Below, one piece after another: positions 25,857-35,031 of a DNA stretch of 45,838 bases; position 1 is the stretch's first letter; each line of letters starts with the position of its first letter. Origin of the DNA: an uncultured Mediterraneibacter sp. (GTDB taxonomy: Bacteria > Bacillota > Clostridia > Lachnospirales > Lachnospiraceae); the NCBI GenBank assembly GCA_944376695.1, contig CALWDM010000014.1, positions 1-45,838 on the forward strand, written 5' to 3'. The notes beneath the pieces were generated by a model. The model was not told where the DNA came from. It worked only from the letters and a program-made list of their open reading frames with translations, and searched no databases. The position numbers were made by a program, and so were the translations under genes.

Positions 25857-27914
25857 ATGGATAACCAGAACAATAAGAATAATCCTAAAAATAACCGGCA
25901 GGGCTGGGGAGTGATTCTCATTACAACCCTGCTGGTCACTTTTATGGTATTGGGATTTTATTCTCTGATGCGCGGCACAGGTCCTGAGGAGATCAGTTAT
26001 GATAAATTCCTGGAGCTGGTCGACGATAAAAAGGTTGAGGAAGTCAGGCTGAACAGCAGCCGGATTTATATCGTCCTCACCGATGAGGCGAGGATCGAGG
26101 AGGCGAAGGAACGGGCGGAGAAACAGCAGCAGAGCGGCGGGATCCAGGGCGTGATGGGACAGTTTCAGGATCAGTTCCTCAGCCAGCTCCAGAACCAGGA
26201 GCAAAACCAGGGGCAGAACCAGGAACCGGAGGCCGATGATGCGGAGAAATCCCCGGATTATTATACGGGGTATGTCAATGACTATACGCTGGCGCAGAAA
26301 CTCGATGACGCTGGCGTAAAATTTAAAGGCGAGGTCCCGGATACAATGGGGCAGGTGTTCTTTGAGCTGTTCGTGACCATCCTTCTTCCGCTGGGACTGA
26401 CGGCGCTTCTGCTGTTTTATGTCATGAAGCGGATGACAAAGGGAAGCGGCATGATGGGCATCGGAAAGAGCAACGCCAAGATGTATATGGAGAAGGAGAC
26501 CGGCGTGACCTTCCAGGATGTGGCCGGGGAGGACGAGGCAAAGGAATCTCTGCAGGAAGTGGTCGATTTCCTGCATAATCCGGGCAAATACAGCGGCATC
26601 GGCGCAAAGCTGCCAAAGGGCGCGCTCCTCGTGGGACCGCCGGGAACCGGAAAGACGCTGCTCGCAAAGGCAGTGGCAGGCGAGGCAAAGGTACCCTTCT
26701 TCTCTCTGTCCGGTTCCGCGTTTGTGGAAATGTATGTGGGTGTGGGCGCTTCCCGTGTGCGCGACCTGTTCAAGCAGGCCCAGCAGATGGCGCCGTGTAT
26801 CGTATTCATCGATGAGATCGATGCCATCGGAAAGACCCGTGACACGGCAATGGGAGGCAATGACGAGAGGGAACAGACCCTGAACCAGCTCCTTGCCGAG
26901 ATGGACGGTTTTGATACAAACAAAGGGCTCCTCATCCTGGCGGCGACGAACCGTCCGGAGATTCTGGACCCGGCTCTTCTGAGACCGGGTCGGTTTGACC
27001 GGAGGATCATCGTGGATAAGCCGGATCTGAAGGGGCGTATCGACATTCTGAAAGTACATGCAAAAGATGTACGCATGGATGAAAGCGTAGACCTGGAAGC
27101 CATCGCCCTCGCCACGTCCGGAGCGGTTGGCTCAGATCTGGCGAATATGATCAATGAGGCTGCCATCAACGCGGTAAAACACGGGCGTCAGGTGGTAAGC
27201 CAGAAAGATCTCTTCGAGGCAGTGGAAGTCGTCCTTGTGGGAAAAGAGAAAAAAGACCGTATCATGAGCAAAGAGGAGAGAAGGATTGTCTCCTATCACG
27301 AGGTCGGACACGCCCTTGTGACAGCGCTCCAGAAAAATACAGAACCAGTCCAGAAGATCACGATCGTGCCGAGGACAATGGGGGCTCTGGGGTATGTGAT
27401 GCAGACTCCGGAGGAAGAGAAGTTCTTAAATACGAAAAAAGAGCTGGAGGCAATGATCGTAGTCGCTCTGGGAGGACGCGCGGCGGAGGAGCTCGTGTTT
27501 GACACGGTGACCACGGGCGCTGCAAATGATATCGAGCAGGCCACAAAGATCGCCCGCGCCATGATCACCCAGTACGGGATGTCAGACCGTTTCGGTCTGA
27601 TGGGACTTGAGTCCATCCAGAATAAATATCTGGACGGAAGGGCAGTATTAAACTGCGGAGAGGCAACGGCAGGAGAGATCGACGAAGAGGTCATGAAGAT
27701 GCTGAAAGCCGCTTACGCAGAGGCTAAGAGACTGCTCGGAGAAAACAGAGAAGCCCTGGATAAGATCGCAGCCTTCCTGATCGAAAAAGAGACGATCACA
27801 GGCAAAGAATTCATGAAGATATTCCGCGAGGTAAAAGGGATACCCGAGCCGGAAGAAAACGAAACAGAAAAAACCGGAGAAAAAGAAGGAAGGATCTCAA
27901 TGAAGCAAGAGTGA
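25857..27914 (+). CDS. ftsH: ATP-dependent zinc metalloprotease FtsH
   Basis: The product is 685 residues from ATG 25857, with AGGAGG at 25845-25850. It has a first membrane helix at about residues 18-36 and a second near 170-190. Between them is an extracytoplasmic domain with an unusual Gln/Asn-rich stretch (residues 88-125, including QNQEQNQGQNQE). The AAA domain has Walker A GPPGTGKT (from Gly260), Walker B IVFIDEIDAIG and an arginine-finger region RPGRFDRR. The protease domain has HEVGH (His481-His485). It degrades membrane and some soluble proteins. The C terminus is charged, with Glu/Lys repeats. Its TGA stop begins the second palindromic element. Confidence 0.97.
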   Translation: MDNQNNKNNPKNNRQGWGVILITTLLVTFMVLGFYSLMRGTGPEEISYDKFLELVDDKKVEEVRLNSSRIYIVLTDEARIEEAKERAEKQQQSGGIQGVMGQFQDQFLSQLQNQEQNQGQNQEPEADDAEKSPDYYTGYVNDYTLAQKLDDAGVKFKGEVPDTMGQVFFELFVTILLPLGLTALLLFYVMKRMTKGSGMMGIGKSNAKMYMEKETGVTFQDVAGEDEAKESLQEVVDFLHNPGKYSGIGAKLPKGALLVGPPGTGKTLLAKAVAGEAKVPFFSLSGSAFVEMYVGVGASRVRDLFKQAQQMAPCIVFIDEIDAIGKTRDTAMGGNDEREQTLNQLLAEMDGFDTNKGLLILAATNRPEILDPALLRPGRFDRRIIVDKPDLKGRIDILKVHAKDVRMDESVDLEAIALATSGAVGSDLANMINEAAINAVKHGRQVVSQKDLFEAVEVVLVGKEKKDRIMSKEERRIVSYHEVGHALVTALQKNTEPVQKITIVPRTMGALGYVMQTPEEEKFLNTKKELEAMIVVALGGRAAEELVFDTVTTGAANDIEQATKIARAMITQYGMSDRFGLMGLESIQNKYLDGRAVLNCGEATAGEIDEEVMKMLKAAYAEAKRLLGENREALDKIAAFLIEKETITGKEFMKIFREVKGIPEPEENETEKTGEKEGRISMKQE

Positions 27915-28273
27915 GATTTGTATTTGCGGGGAAGCCAGCTGATTGATGAAACGTCCGAAAACACCGAAGCAGATGTATCGAAGACGTATTCAGCGCGGGA
28001 ATATGGCTGGCATCGGCTCCGCTCCATGAGGCAAGTATAACAACAAAATCCGGAACTATGCGAAAAGCAGAAACTGGCAGGGGGCAACCCACCTTCGGCT
28101 CAGACAATCCCCTGCCAGTTTCAACGCATAGTTCCGGATTTTCAGTTATACTAAGCCTCATTCCGAAGTCGCCTCAACCAGCCATATCCTCGCGCTGAAA
28201 GGTGTTCGAAAAGGCGCTTCGCTGTTTTCTGGTTTTGCTCAAGACGGAAGGCTCCCGGCAAATCCAGATTTCA
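27912..28273. repeat. Palindromic intergenic element, copy 2
   Basis: This region lies between the ftsH stop and the uvrC promoter and holds no plausible gene. Its ends are imperfect inverted repeats (TGAGATTTGTATTTGCGGGG left; TGAAATCTGGATTTGCCGGG read from the right end). Inner stems are a perfect 18-bp pair (28045-28062 with 28125-28142) and a perfect 13-bp pair (28071-28083 with 28109-28121). The loop contains TTCGGCTCAG; copy 1 has GGCTCAG in its apical hairpin. Outer arms match copy 1, including a perfect 26-bp block (28001-28026), but the inner stems have different sequences in the two copies. The element may also end ftsH transcription. Confidence 0.85.
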
Positions 28274-28276
28274 CGA

Positions 28277-28305
28277 TTGATTTTTGAATTTGAAAACCGT
28301 ATAAT
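28277..28305 (+). promoter_or_regulatory. Promoter of uvrC
   Basis: TTGATT (28277-28282), 17-bp spacer, TATAAT (28300-28305). The -10 ends only 7 bp before the uvrC ATG, so transcription should start at or next to the start codon. Confidence 0.7.
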
Positions 28306-28312
28306 TATCTGC

Positions 28313-30163
28313 ATGGAAAACACAAATTTTGATATACAGGAAGAATTGAAAAAACTCCCCGCCAGACCCGGGGTATATATTATGCATGACGAAAAGGACC
28401 ACATTATCTATGTGGGCAAGGCGATCAGTCTGAAGAACCGTGTGAGGCAGTATTTCCAGAGCAGCCGGAACAAGGGCGTCAAGATCGAACAGATGGTGAC
28501 CCATATCCGGCGGTTTGAGTATATTGTGACGGATTCGGAGCTGGAAGCGCTTGTGCTGGAGTGCAACCTGATCAAGGAGCACCACCCCAAATACAATACC
28601 ATGCTCATGGATGACAAAACCTATCCTTTTATCAAGGTGACGACCAATGAGCCGTTCCCCAGAGTGATGTTATCCAGGAAGATGAAGAAGGACAAGGCAC
28701 GGTATTTCGGGCCATATACGAGCGCCCAGGCGGTGCGGGACACCATCGACCTGATCCACAAGCTGTACCATGTGAGAAGCTGTAACAGGAGCCTGCCCAG
28801 GGATATCGGGAAGGAGCGGCCCTGCCTTAACTATCATATAAAGCAGTGCGACGCCCCGTGCCAGGGGTATATTTCCCAGGAGGAATACAGGAAATCCATC
28901 GACGAGGTGATCCGGTTCCTGAACGGGAATTATGACGGCATTTTAAAAGAGCTGGAGGAGAAGATGAACGCCGCGTCCGAGGCGCTTGAATTTGAGCGGG
29001 CGATCGAGTACCGGGAGCTGCTGAACAGTGTGAAGAAGGTGGCGCAGAAGCAGAAGATCACGGATTCCAGCGGAGAGGACAGGGATGTGCTCGCCGTGGC
29101 GTCGGGAGAGGAGGACGCGGTGGTCCAGGTGTTCTTTATCCGGGGCGGCCGGCTGATCGGACGCGACCATTTCTATCTGCGGATCTCGAAAGGCGATACT
29201 CCTTCGGAAATCCTTGACAGCTTTATCAAGCAGTATTACGCGGGGACTCCCTATATCCCGGGAGAACTGATGCTCCAGGAAGAAGTGGAAGACCGGGAGC
29301 TCCTTGAGACATGGCTTACTTCCAAAAAAGGACAGAAGGTGTCGCTCCGGATCCCGAAGAAAGGGACAAAGGAGAAACTGGTGGAACTGGCGGCTGAAAA
29401 TGCCAGGCTGGTACTCAGCAAGGATAAAGAGCGGCTGAAGCGGGAAGAAGGGCGCACGATCGGAGCGGTGAAAGAGATCGCTGCCCTGCTGGACCTGGAC
29501 GAGGTCGCCCGCATGGAAGCTTATGACATTTCAAATACAAATGGTTTTGAGTCAGTGGGCTCTATGATCGTCTACGAGAGAGGAAAGCCAAAGCGCAATG
29601 ATTACCGCAAGTTTAAGATCCGCGGGATCAAGGGGGCGGACGACTACGGCAGCATGAGAGAAGTGCTGACCAGGCGGTTTACCCATGGGCTCAGGGAGCG
29701 GGAAGAAAACGCGGAACTGGGGAAATTTACTGTGTTTCCGGATCTGATCCTCATGGACGGGGGAAAGGGGCAGGTCAATGTGGCTCTCCAGGTATTGGAT
29801 GAACTGCATCTGGACATCCCGGTGTGCGGCATGGTGAAGGACGACCACCACCGTACGAGAGGGTTGTATTACCAGAATGTGGAGATCCCCATTGACCGGT
29901 CTTCGGAGGCATTCCGCCTGATCACGAGGATACAGGATGAAGCGCACCGGTTTGCCATCGAGTATCACAGGCAGCTCAGGAGCAAAGGGCAGGTGCATTC
30001 GATCCTCGACGACATCGAGGGGATCGGACCGGCGCGGAGGAAGGCGCTTATGCGCCATTATCTCAGCCTGGACGCGGTCAGGGAGGCGAGCGTGGAGGAA
30101 CTGGCGAAAATTCCTTCCATGAATGAAAAAGCCGCTGAATCAGTATACAAGTTTCTGCATTAA
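28313..30163 (+). CDS. uvrC: Excinuclease ABC subunit C
   Basis: The product is 616 residues from ATG 28313, the point where family similarity begins ([17 protein letters not shown]). It has an N-terminal GIY-YIG nuclease domain ([18 protein letters not shown]), a central UVR motif ([14 protein letters not shown]), a C-terminal RNase H-like nuclease ([22 protein letters not shown]) and helix-hairpin-helix motifs at the end ([15 protein letters not shown]). It makes both incisions in nucleotide excision repair with UvrB. No ribosome site precedes the ATG, and the -10 element is 7 bp away, so the mRNA may be leaderless. A GTG at 28202 lies in the repeat element and gives only repeat-derived residues. 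Confidence 0.96.
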   Translation: MENTNFDIQEELKKLPARPGVYIMHDEKDHIIYVGKAISLKNRVRQYFQSSRNKGVKIEQMVTHIRRFEYIVTDSELEALVLECNLIKEHHPKYNTMLMDDKTYPFIKVTTNEPFPRVMLSRKMKKDKARYFGPYTSAQAVRDTIDLIHKLYHVRSCNRSLPRDIGKERPCLNYHIKQCDAPCQGYISQEEYRKSIDEVIRFLNGNYDGILKELEEKMNAASEALEFERAIEYRELLNSVKKVAQKQKITDSSGEDRDVLAVASGEEDAVVQVFFIRGGRLIGRDHFYLRISKGDTPSEILDSFIKQYYAGTPYIPGELMLQEEVEDRELLETWLTSKKGQKVSLRIPKKGTKEKLVELAAENARLVLSKDKERLKREEGRTIGAVKEIAALLDLDEVARMEAYDISNTNGFESVGSMIVYERGKPKRNDYRKFKIRGIKGADDYGSMREVLTRRFTHGLREREENAELGKFTVFPDLILMDGGKGQVNVALQVLDELHLDIPVCGMVKDDHHRTRGLYYQNVEIPIDRSSEAFRLITRIQDEAHRFAIEYHRQLRSKGQVHSILDDIEGIGPARRKALMRHYLSLDAVREASVEELAKIPSMNEKAAESVYKFLH

Positions 30164-30247
30164 TATGTTATGATAGAAAAAGGTGATGGGCGCAGGCACT
30201 GTAAGGGAATGTGCCCGGACAGGAAATGAAAGATAAAGGAGAAGATT

Positions 30248-31180
30248 ATGGGACACGGGATCAGATTAAGCGAAATTGTAGAAAAGATGGATTTGAAGAA
30301 TCTCACTCCCGAGGTGGATACAAGCGAGACGGAGGTGCATATCCCTGATGTGAACCGTCCGGCCCTGCAGCTGGCAGGATTTTTTGATCATTTTGATTCA
30401 AACCGGGTGCAGATCATAGGAAATGTGGAGTACACATATGTGCAGACCCTTACGGATGAGCGCAGAAGAGAGATCTATGACAGGCTTCTGCAGCATCCCA
30501 TCCCCTGTATCGTATTCTGCAGGGATATGCAGCCGGAGGAGGAGTTCCTCGAACTGGCAAGGAAGCAGGGAGTTCCTGTTTACAAGACTGCGAAGCAGAC
30601 CTCTGATTTTACGGCGGAGATTATCCGCTGGATGAACGTCAGGCTTGCGCCCTGCATCTCCATTCACGGCGTGCTTGTAGATGTGTACGGCGTGGGCGTC
30701 CTGATCATGGGAGAGAGCGGCATCGGAAAGAGTGAGGCAGCCCTGGAGCTGATCAAGAGGGGGCACCGTCTTGTGACAGACGATGTGGTTGAGATCCGGA
30801 AGGTGAGCGATGAGACGCTTGTAGGTTCCGCGCCGGATATCACAAAGCATTTTATCGAGCTGCGCGGCATCGGCATCGTGGATGTGAAATCCATGTTCGG
30901 TGTGCAGAGCGTCAGGGAGACGCAGAACATCGATCTGGTTATTACTCTGGAGGACTGGAGCAGGGATAAAGAGTATGACAGGCTGGGCCTGGAAGAAGAG
31001 TATACGGAATTCCTCGGGAACAAGGTTGTATGTCACAGCATCCCGATCCGGCCGGGAAGGAACCTGGCGATCATCGTAGAGTCAGCGGCCGTAAACCACA
31101 GACAGAAACAGATGGGGTACAATGCGGCACAGGAGCTTTACAAGAGAGTACAGGAGAATCTTGCGAAGAAGATGAAATAA
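30248..31180 (+). CDS. hprK: HPr kinase/phosphorylase
   Basis: A 310-residue bifunctional enzyme. The C-terminal kinase domain has Walker A GESGIGKS at residues 155-162 and the HprK signature ELRGIGIVDVKSMFG. The N-terminal domain begins IRLSEIVEKMDLKNLTPEVD. It phosphorylates and dephosphorylates HPr (or Crh) on Ser46 as a signal of glycolytic state. The HPr encoded in this window lacks Ser46, so the substrate must be encoded elsewhere. AAAGGAG precedes ATG 30248. It follows uvrC by 84 bp and precedes a glucokinase. Confidence 0.97.
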   Translation: MGHGIRLSEIVEKMDLKNLTPEVDTSETEVHIPDVNRPALQLAGFFDHFDSNRVQIIGNVEYTYVQTLTDERRREIYDRLLQHPIPCIVFCRDMQPEEEFLELARKQGVPVYKTAKQTSDFTAEIIRWMNVRLAPCISIHGVLVDVYGVGVLIMGESGIGKSEAALELIKRGHRLVTDDVVEIRKVSDETLVGSAPDITKHFIELRGIGIVDVKSMFGVQSVRETQNIDLVITLEDWSRDKEYDRLGLEEEYTEFLGNKVVCHSIPIRPGRNLAIIVESAAVNHRQKQMGYNAAQELYKRVQENLAKKMK

Positions 31181-31220
31181 AAGCTGTTAAAAGAAGATTT
31201 GGAAAGGAGAGGGAAAGACT

Positions 31221-32156
31221 GTGAAATATTGTTTTGGAGTAGACGTCGGGGGGACAACAGTGAAAATAGGAATCCTCGAGGAAAACGGGACGATCGTGGA
31301 CAAATGGGAGATCACAACAGATACGTCAGAGGAGGGCAGGTCGATTCTTCCGAATATTGCTGCTTCCATAGCGAAAAAGACCGAGGAGCATCAGATCGCA
31401 AAAGAAGATATCGTGGGAATCGGAGTCGGCGTCCCCGCGCCGGTGACAGCGGACGGAGTTGTCAATGGAAGCGCGAATCTCGGATGGAAATATAAGGAGG
31501 TCAAACGGGAGCTGGAAGAGCTTACCGGACTTAAGGCTGAGATCGGAAATGACGCCAATGTCGCTGCGCTCGGCGAGATGTGGAAAGGCGGCGGCGCAGG
31601 AGAGAAAAATATGATCATGGTGACTCTGGGCACAGGAGTCGGCGGAGGCGTGATCATTGAAGGGAAGATGCTCGTGGGACAGAACGGCGCAGGAGGGGAG
31701 ATCGGTCACCTCTGTGTGAACTATGAGGAGACGGACCGCTGCGGATGCGGAAACAGAGGCTGTCTCGAGCAGTATGCGTCGGCCACAGGGATCGTAAGGC
31801 TTGCCAAGCAGAAGCTGGGGCAGGAGATGAGGCCGACCATCCTGAACAAAGAGGACGTGACAGCAAAAGACGTATTTGACGCCGTAAAAGCAGGAGATGA
31901 AGTGGCAAAAGAGATTGCTGTGACGTTTGGAAGATACCTGGGATACGGTCTTGCCAATCTTGCGGCAGTGGCGGATCCGGCGGTGTTTGTCATCGGCGGC
32001 GGCGTGTCAAAGGCAGGAGAGGTGCTGATTCCGTATATCAGGGAGCCCTATATGGAGAGGGCGTTTTTCGCGAATAAAAAGGTAAAATTCGTCCTCGCAG
32101 AGCTTGGAAATGACGCGGGAATCTGCGGCGCGGCAAAGCTTGTGCTGGATGCGTGA
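31221..32156 (+). CDS. glcK: ROK family glucokinase
   Basis: A 311-residue sugar kinase with a GTG start at 31221, supported by AAAGGAGAG upstream and by the N-terminal FGVDVGGTTVKIGIL phosphate motif. Catalytic and sugar-binding regions NDANVAALGE and GTGVGGGVI are present, followed by the ROK zinc motif CGCGNRGCLEQYAS. It most likely phosphorylates glucose with ATP in the cytoplasm; other hexoses are possible in this family. It lies 40 bp after hprK and ends the uvrC-hprK-glucokinase group at a terminator. Confidence 0.92.
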   Translation: MKYCFGVDVGGTTVKIGILEENGTIVDKWEITTDTSEEGRSILPNIAASIAKKTEEHQIAKEDIVGIGVGVPAPVTADGVVNGSANLGWKYKEVKRELEELTGLKAEIGNDANVAALGEMWKGGGAGEKNMIMVTLGTGVGGGVIIEGKMLVGQNGAGGEIGHLCVNYEETDRCGCGNRGCLEQYASATGIVRLAKQKLGQEMRPTILNKEDVTAKDVFDAVKAGDEVAKEIAVTFGRYLGYGLANLAAVADPAVFVIGGGVSKAGEVLIPYIREPYMERAFFANKKVKFVLAELGNDAGICGAAKLVLDA

Positions 32157-32180
32157 GAGAATCTTGCTGAGATGAGACAG

Positions 32181-32227
32181 AAAAGAAAAAGCAGTGAAAC
32201 CAGAAATGGTTTCCTGCTTTTTCTTTT
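32181..32227. terminator. Bidirectional terminator between glucokinase and PBP
   Basis: A long stem AAAAGAAAAAGCAG / CTGCTTTTTCTTTT plus an inner GAAACC / GGTTTC closes on a 5-nt loop (32181-32227). The genes converge and the A/T runs are symmetrical, so it can act both ways. Confidence 0.85.
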
Positions 32228-32250
32228 ACTCTGAGAACAGAGGTGTGTGA

Positions 32251-34827
32251 TCAGGTGGAAGGGGGTGGGGCGATCTCACCAGAGTCATTTCCGCCGGAGC
32301 CTTCTTCGCCGGAACTTCCTCCTTCACCGGAGCCTTCCCCGCCGCTTCCGCCTTCGCCGGAACCTCCGTCATCAACGGAAGGAGCGTCGGGGGTATCTGG
32401 AGTATCCGTATTATTCCCGTCATTGCCGTCGGTATTTTCCTCTTCGTCCTCCGGTTCTTCCGGCACTGTGATTCGGTGCCCCGCGCAGGTCTCCTTTACC
32501 ACAGTATCTTTGTCAAAGTATTCCGTGAGCGACGGGCATCCGCTAACCGCGAGCTTTCCTGTCTGAGTACAGATCGTTTTCTGGACTACAGAAGACGGGA
32601 TCGTGAAATCCTTATACTCAAGCCCTTCATGGATGCGCTGCATGATATTTCTCCAGATGACCATATGCCAGGACTGATCCATGTTTTCCATATGTTTATT
32701 CCTGTCGTATCCGCCCCATACAGAAGCCGTATAGTAAGGAGTGTATGCGGAGAGCCAGAGGTCTGTGCTGTTTTCGGTCGTGCCTGTCTTCCCTGCCACA
32801 GGCATATTGCTCAGTCTCGCAGTTGTACCGGTTCCTCTTGTGATAACATCTTCCATAGCGCTTGTCAGCAGATAAGCTGTGGAATCTTTGATCACTTCAT
32901 GGGTTTCCGGAGCCGTATTGTCGATCAGCACATTTCCGTCGTGGTCCAGAATCTCTGTGTAAAGGATCGGCTCTGTGTACACGCCGCCGTTCGCGATCGC
33001 TGCATATGCGGCTGTCATCTCAAGATTGTAGACACCGCGGGTAATACCGCCAAGTGCGGTAGCCTGCGCAACGTCTGTCTGGCCCGGATAATCCGGATCG
33101 TTGTTTACCAGTGTTGTAAATCCGAATTTCTGAAGATACTGATAGCCTTTTTCAAGTCCTACAGTCTCTGTCAGCGTACGTACTGCACAGACGTTCATAG
33201 AGTGCTCGATCGCATAGCGCACCCTTGCCTGGCCGATATATTTGCCGTCCCAGTTGTTGACCTGCTGGCCGCTGGCATAGCGGTACGGCTCGTCCTTGAT
33301 CGTAGTGGCCAGCGTCATGCCGCATTCATTCAGGCCTGGCGCGTAGGTTGAGAGAATCTTAAAGCATGAGCCGGGCTGCTTGGGCGAATCCGTCGCCCTG
33401 TTCAGCGAGAGGCTGGTGGTCTTTGTGCCCCGTCCGCCTACGATCGCTTTGACCTGTCCTGTATACTGATCCATGACAACGACAGAAGTCTGGGGCTGGA
33501 GTGAGACTGTCAGGTTTTCATCCAGGATATCCCCGGCTTCTGTATTAATGCCAAGTGTACCTTTGTATTCTTCGACCATTGCGCGCGCTTCTTCTTCTGA
33601 ACTGAAGACCAGCGGATTTGAATCACCGTAAGTTCTGCTGATATAGTCTCCGAGAGTCTCTGTGTAATAATTTTCCGCTGCGCCGTCCGCGCGGTGGATC
33701 GTAAGAGCGTATTCTACGCCGTATTCTGCGATCGGATAGAGGGATTCGTCGGCCACTACCTCGTCGCAGATCTGCTGGATGGCCAGATCCTGGGTGGACC
33801 TGATCGTGAGGCCGTTGCTGTACAGCTGGTTATATGCCTGAGTTTCGGTATAACCTTTTTCCTCCATGAGGTCATTGATCACATCTTCGATCATGGCGTC
33901 AGTAAAGTAGGAATACGGCGTCGTATCCTCTGTGATCGCCGCAGTCTGGAGGATCCGGTCGTAGACAGCGTCTGCCATCGCTTCATCATACTCAGCCTGA
34001 TCGATGTAGTCCTGCTCCAGCATTTTGTTCAGGACTTGTTCCCGCCTTTTGGCATTCTCTTCAGGATTGGTCACCGGGTCATACCGGGTCGGATTCTGTG
34101 TGATTGCCGCAATGGCCGCGCACTCAGAGAGAGTCAGGTCAGACACATTTTTATTGAAATACCTTGTGGAAGCAGTCTGAACACCGAGACAGCCCTGTCC
34201 CAGGTTGATTGTATTCATATAGGCTTCAAGGATTTCCTCCTTGCTCATTTCTTTTTCAAAAGCAAGCGCGAGATACTGTTCCTGCAGCTTGCGCTCTACC
34301 CGGTCAAAGAGAGTATTTTCATTGACAAAGTCCGGGAATATGTTGTTTTTGATCACCTGCTGGGTGAGGGTGCTGGCGCCTTCCGTGAAGTCAAAACCAT
34401 TGGTAATGCCCACAAGGCCGGCGCGGATGATACCCTGGATATCAATTCCGTTATGTTCATAGAAACGCTCGTCCTCGATGGCCACAAATGCATGGGGAAG
34501 ATAGTCCGAATTTGCCGTGATCTCCTCATAAGTCTTGTATACACGGTTAGAGTCGGAATCCTTCAGCGTATCGATTACAGTCCCGTTCTGGTCCACGATG
34601 GTGGTCGTAAATCCTTTGGGTTTGATATCGTCCGCTGAAACGGCCGGAGAATCATCGATAATTTTTTTGACAAAGACCGCTCCTCCGATGACACTGATAA
34701 CTGCCAGAAGGAGAATACAGACGATCAGGGCTTTAAAAAAGCGGACGCCCACGCGTTTCTGTTTCATCTTCTTTTTTGAAGAAATATTTTTCTTTCGCCT
34801 GGAAAGATTTTTTTTCCCGTAATTCAC
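32251..34827 (-). CDS. Class A penicillin-binding protein (PBP1a-type transglycosylase/transpeptidase)
   Basis: The start is set at GTG 34827 because AAAGGAGG ends 9 bases upstream; the ATG nearer the site has no spacing and a TTG lies before it. The 858-residue protein has a very basic N terminus, one membrane helix (about residues 30-52), and a GT51 glycosyltransferase with VAIEDERFYEH and EGASTLTQQ. Its transpeptidase domain has SCFK with Ser487, HSMN and GKTGTT. It polymerises and cross-links peptidoglycan at the outer membrane face. The C terminus is a long acidic tail, then Gly/Ser/Glu repeats (GGSGEGGSGGEGSGEGG), likely disordered. Confidence 0.95.
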   Translation of the reverse strand: MNYGKKNLSRRKKNISSKKKMKQKRVGVRFFKALIVCILLLAVISVIGGAVFVKKIIDDSPAVSADDIKPKGFTTTIVDQNGTVIDTLKDSDSNRVYKTYEEITANSDYLPHAFVAIEDERFYEHNGIDIQGIIRAGLVGITNGFDFTEGASTLTQQVIKNNIFPDFVNENTLFDRVERKLQEQYLALAFEKEMSKEEILEAYMNTINLGQGCLGVQTASTRYFNKNVSDLTLSECAAIAAITQNPTRYDPVTNPEENAKRREQVLNKMLEQDYIDQAEYDEAMADAVYDRILQTAAITEDTTPYSYFTDAMIEDVINDLMEEKGYTETQAYNQLYSNGLTIRSTQDLAIQQICDEVVADESLYPIAEYGVEYALTIHRADGAAENYYTETLGDYISRTYGDSNPLVFSSEEEARAMVEEYKGTLGINTEAGDILDENLTVSLQPQTSVVVMDQYTGQVKAIVGGRGTKTTSLSLNRATDSPKQPGSCFKILSTYAPGLNECGMTLATTIKDEPYRYASGQQVNNWDGKYIGQARVRYAIEHSMNVCAVRTLTETVGLEKGYQYLQKFGFTTLVNNDPDYPGQTDVAQATALGGITRGVYNLEMTAAYAAIANGGVYTEPILYTEILDHDGNVLIDNTAPETHEVIKDSTAYLLTSAMEDVITRGTGTTARLSNMPVAGKTGTTENSTDLWLSAYTPYYTASVWGGYDRNKHMENMDQSWHMVIWRNIMQRIHEGLEYKDFTIPSSVVQKTICTQTGKLAVSGCPSLTEYFDKDTVVKETCAGHRITVPEEPEDEEENTDGNDGNNTDTPDTPDAPSVDDGGSGEGGSGGEGSGEGGSSGEEGSGGNDSGEIAPPPST

Positions 34828-34956
34828 GAATAACATCCTCCTTTTCAACTCTTATGATTATATCAAATATCATGTTTCAAATAAAGAAAAAAATAAAATC
34901 TTCATATTTTCTTAGGAATGTTTAGGGTTGTAAAACGCCGGGGACAGCGGTTTATA

Positions 34957-34985
34957 TTGTGCATTTTTTGTCAGTCTGGTATAGT
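34957..34985 (+). promoter_or_regulatory. Possible promoter of the YigZ-like gene
   Basis: TTGTGC (34957-34962), 17-bp spacer, TATAGT (34980-34985) preceded by TGG as an extended -10. Confidence 0.45.
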
Positions 34986-35031
34986 AGTATCAGTTTGGGC
35001 AGGGCGGGGCGCGCCGCCGGAGGAGGTCACA

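Noticed and set aside
25797-27059. 420-codon minus-strand ORF opposite ftsH
   Set aside because: It runs through the ftsH promoter and AAA domain, is rich in His, Leu and Arg, and has no ribosome site.
27811-28161. Minus-strand ORF in palindromic copy 2, similar to a frame in copy 1 (19276-19695, plus)
   Set aside because: The shared peptide stretch (SWSGADASHIPAL) arises from the repeated DNA arms themselves; no start signals, and the frame runs into neighbouring genes.
32280-32370. Repeat-rich CCGGAACC/CCTTCGCC track on the plus strand
   Set aside because: It is the coding sequence for the Gly/Ser/Glu tail of the PBP, not an independent repeat array.
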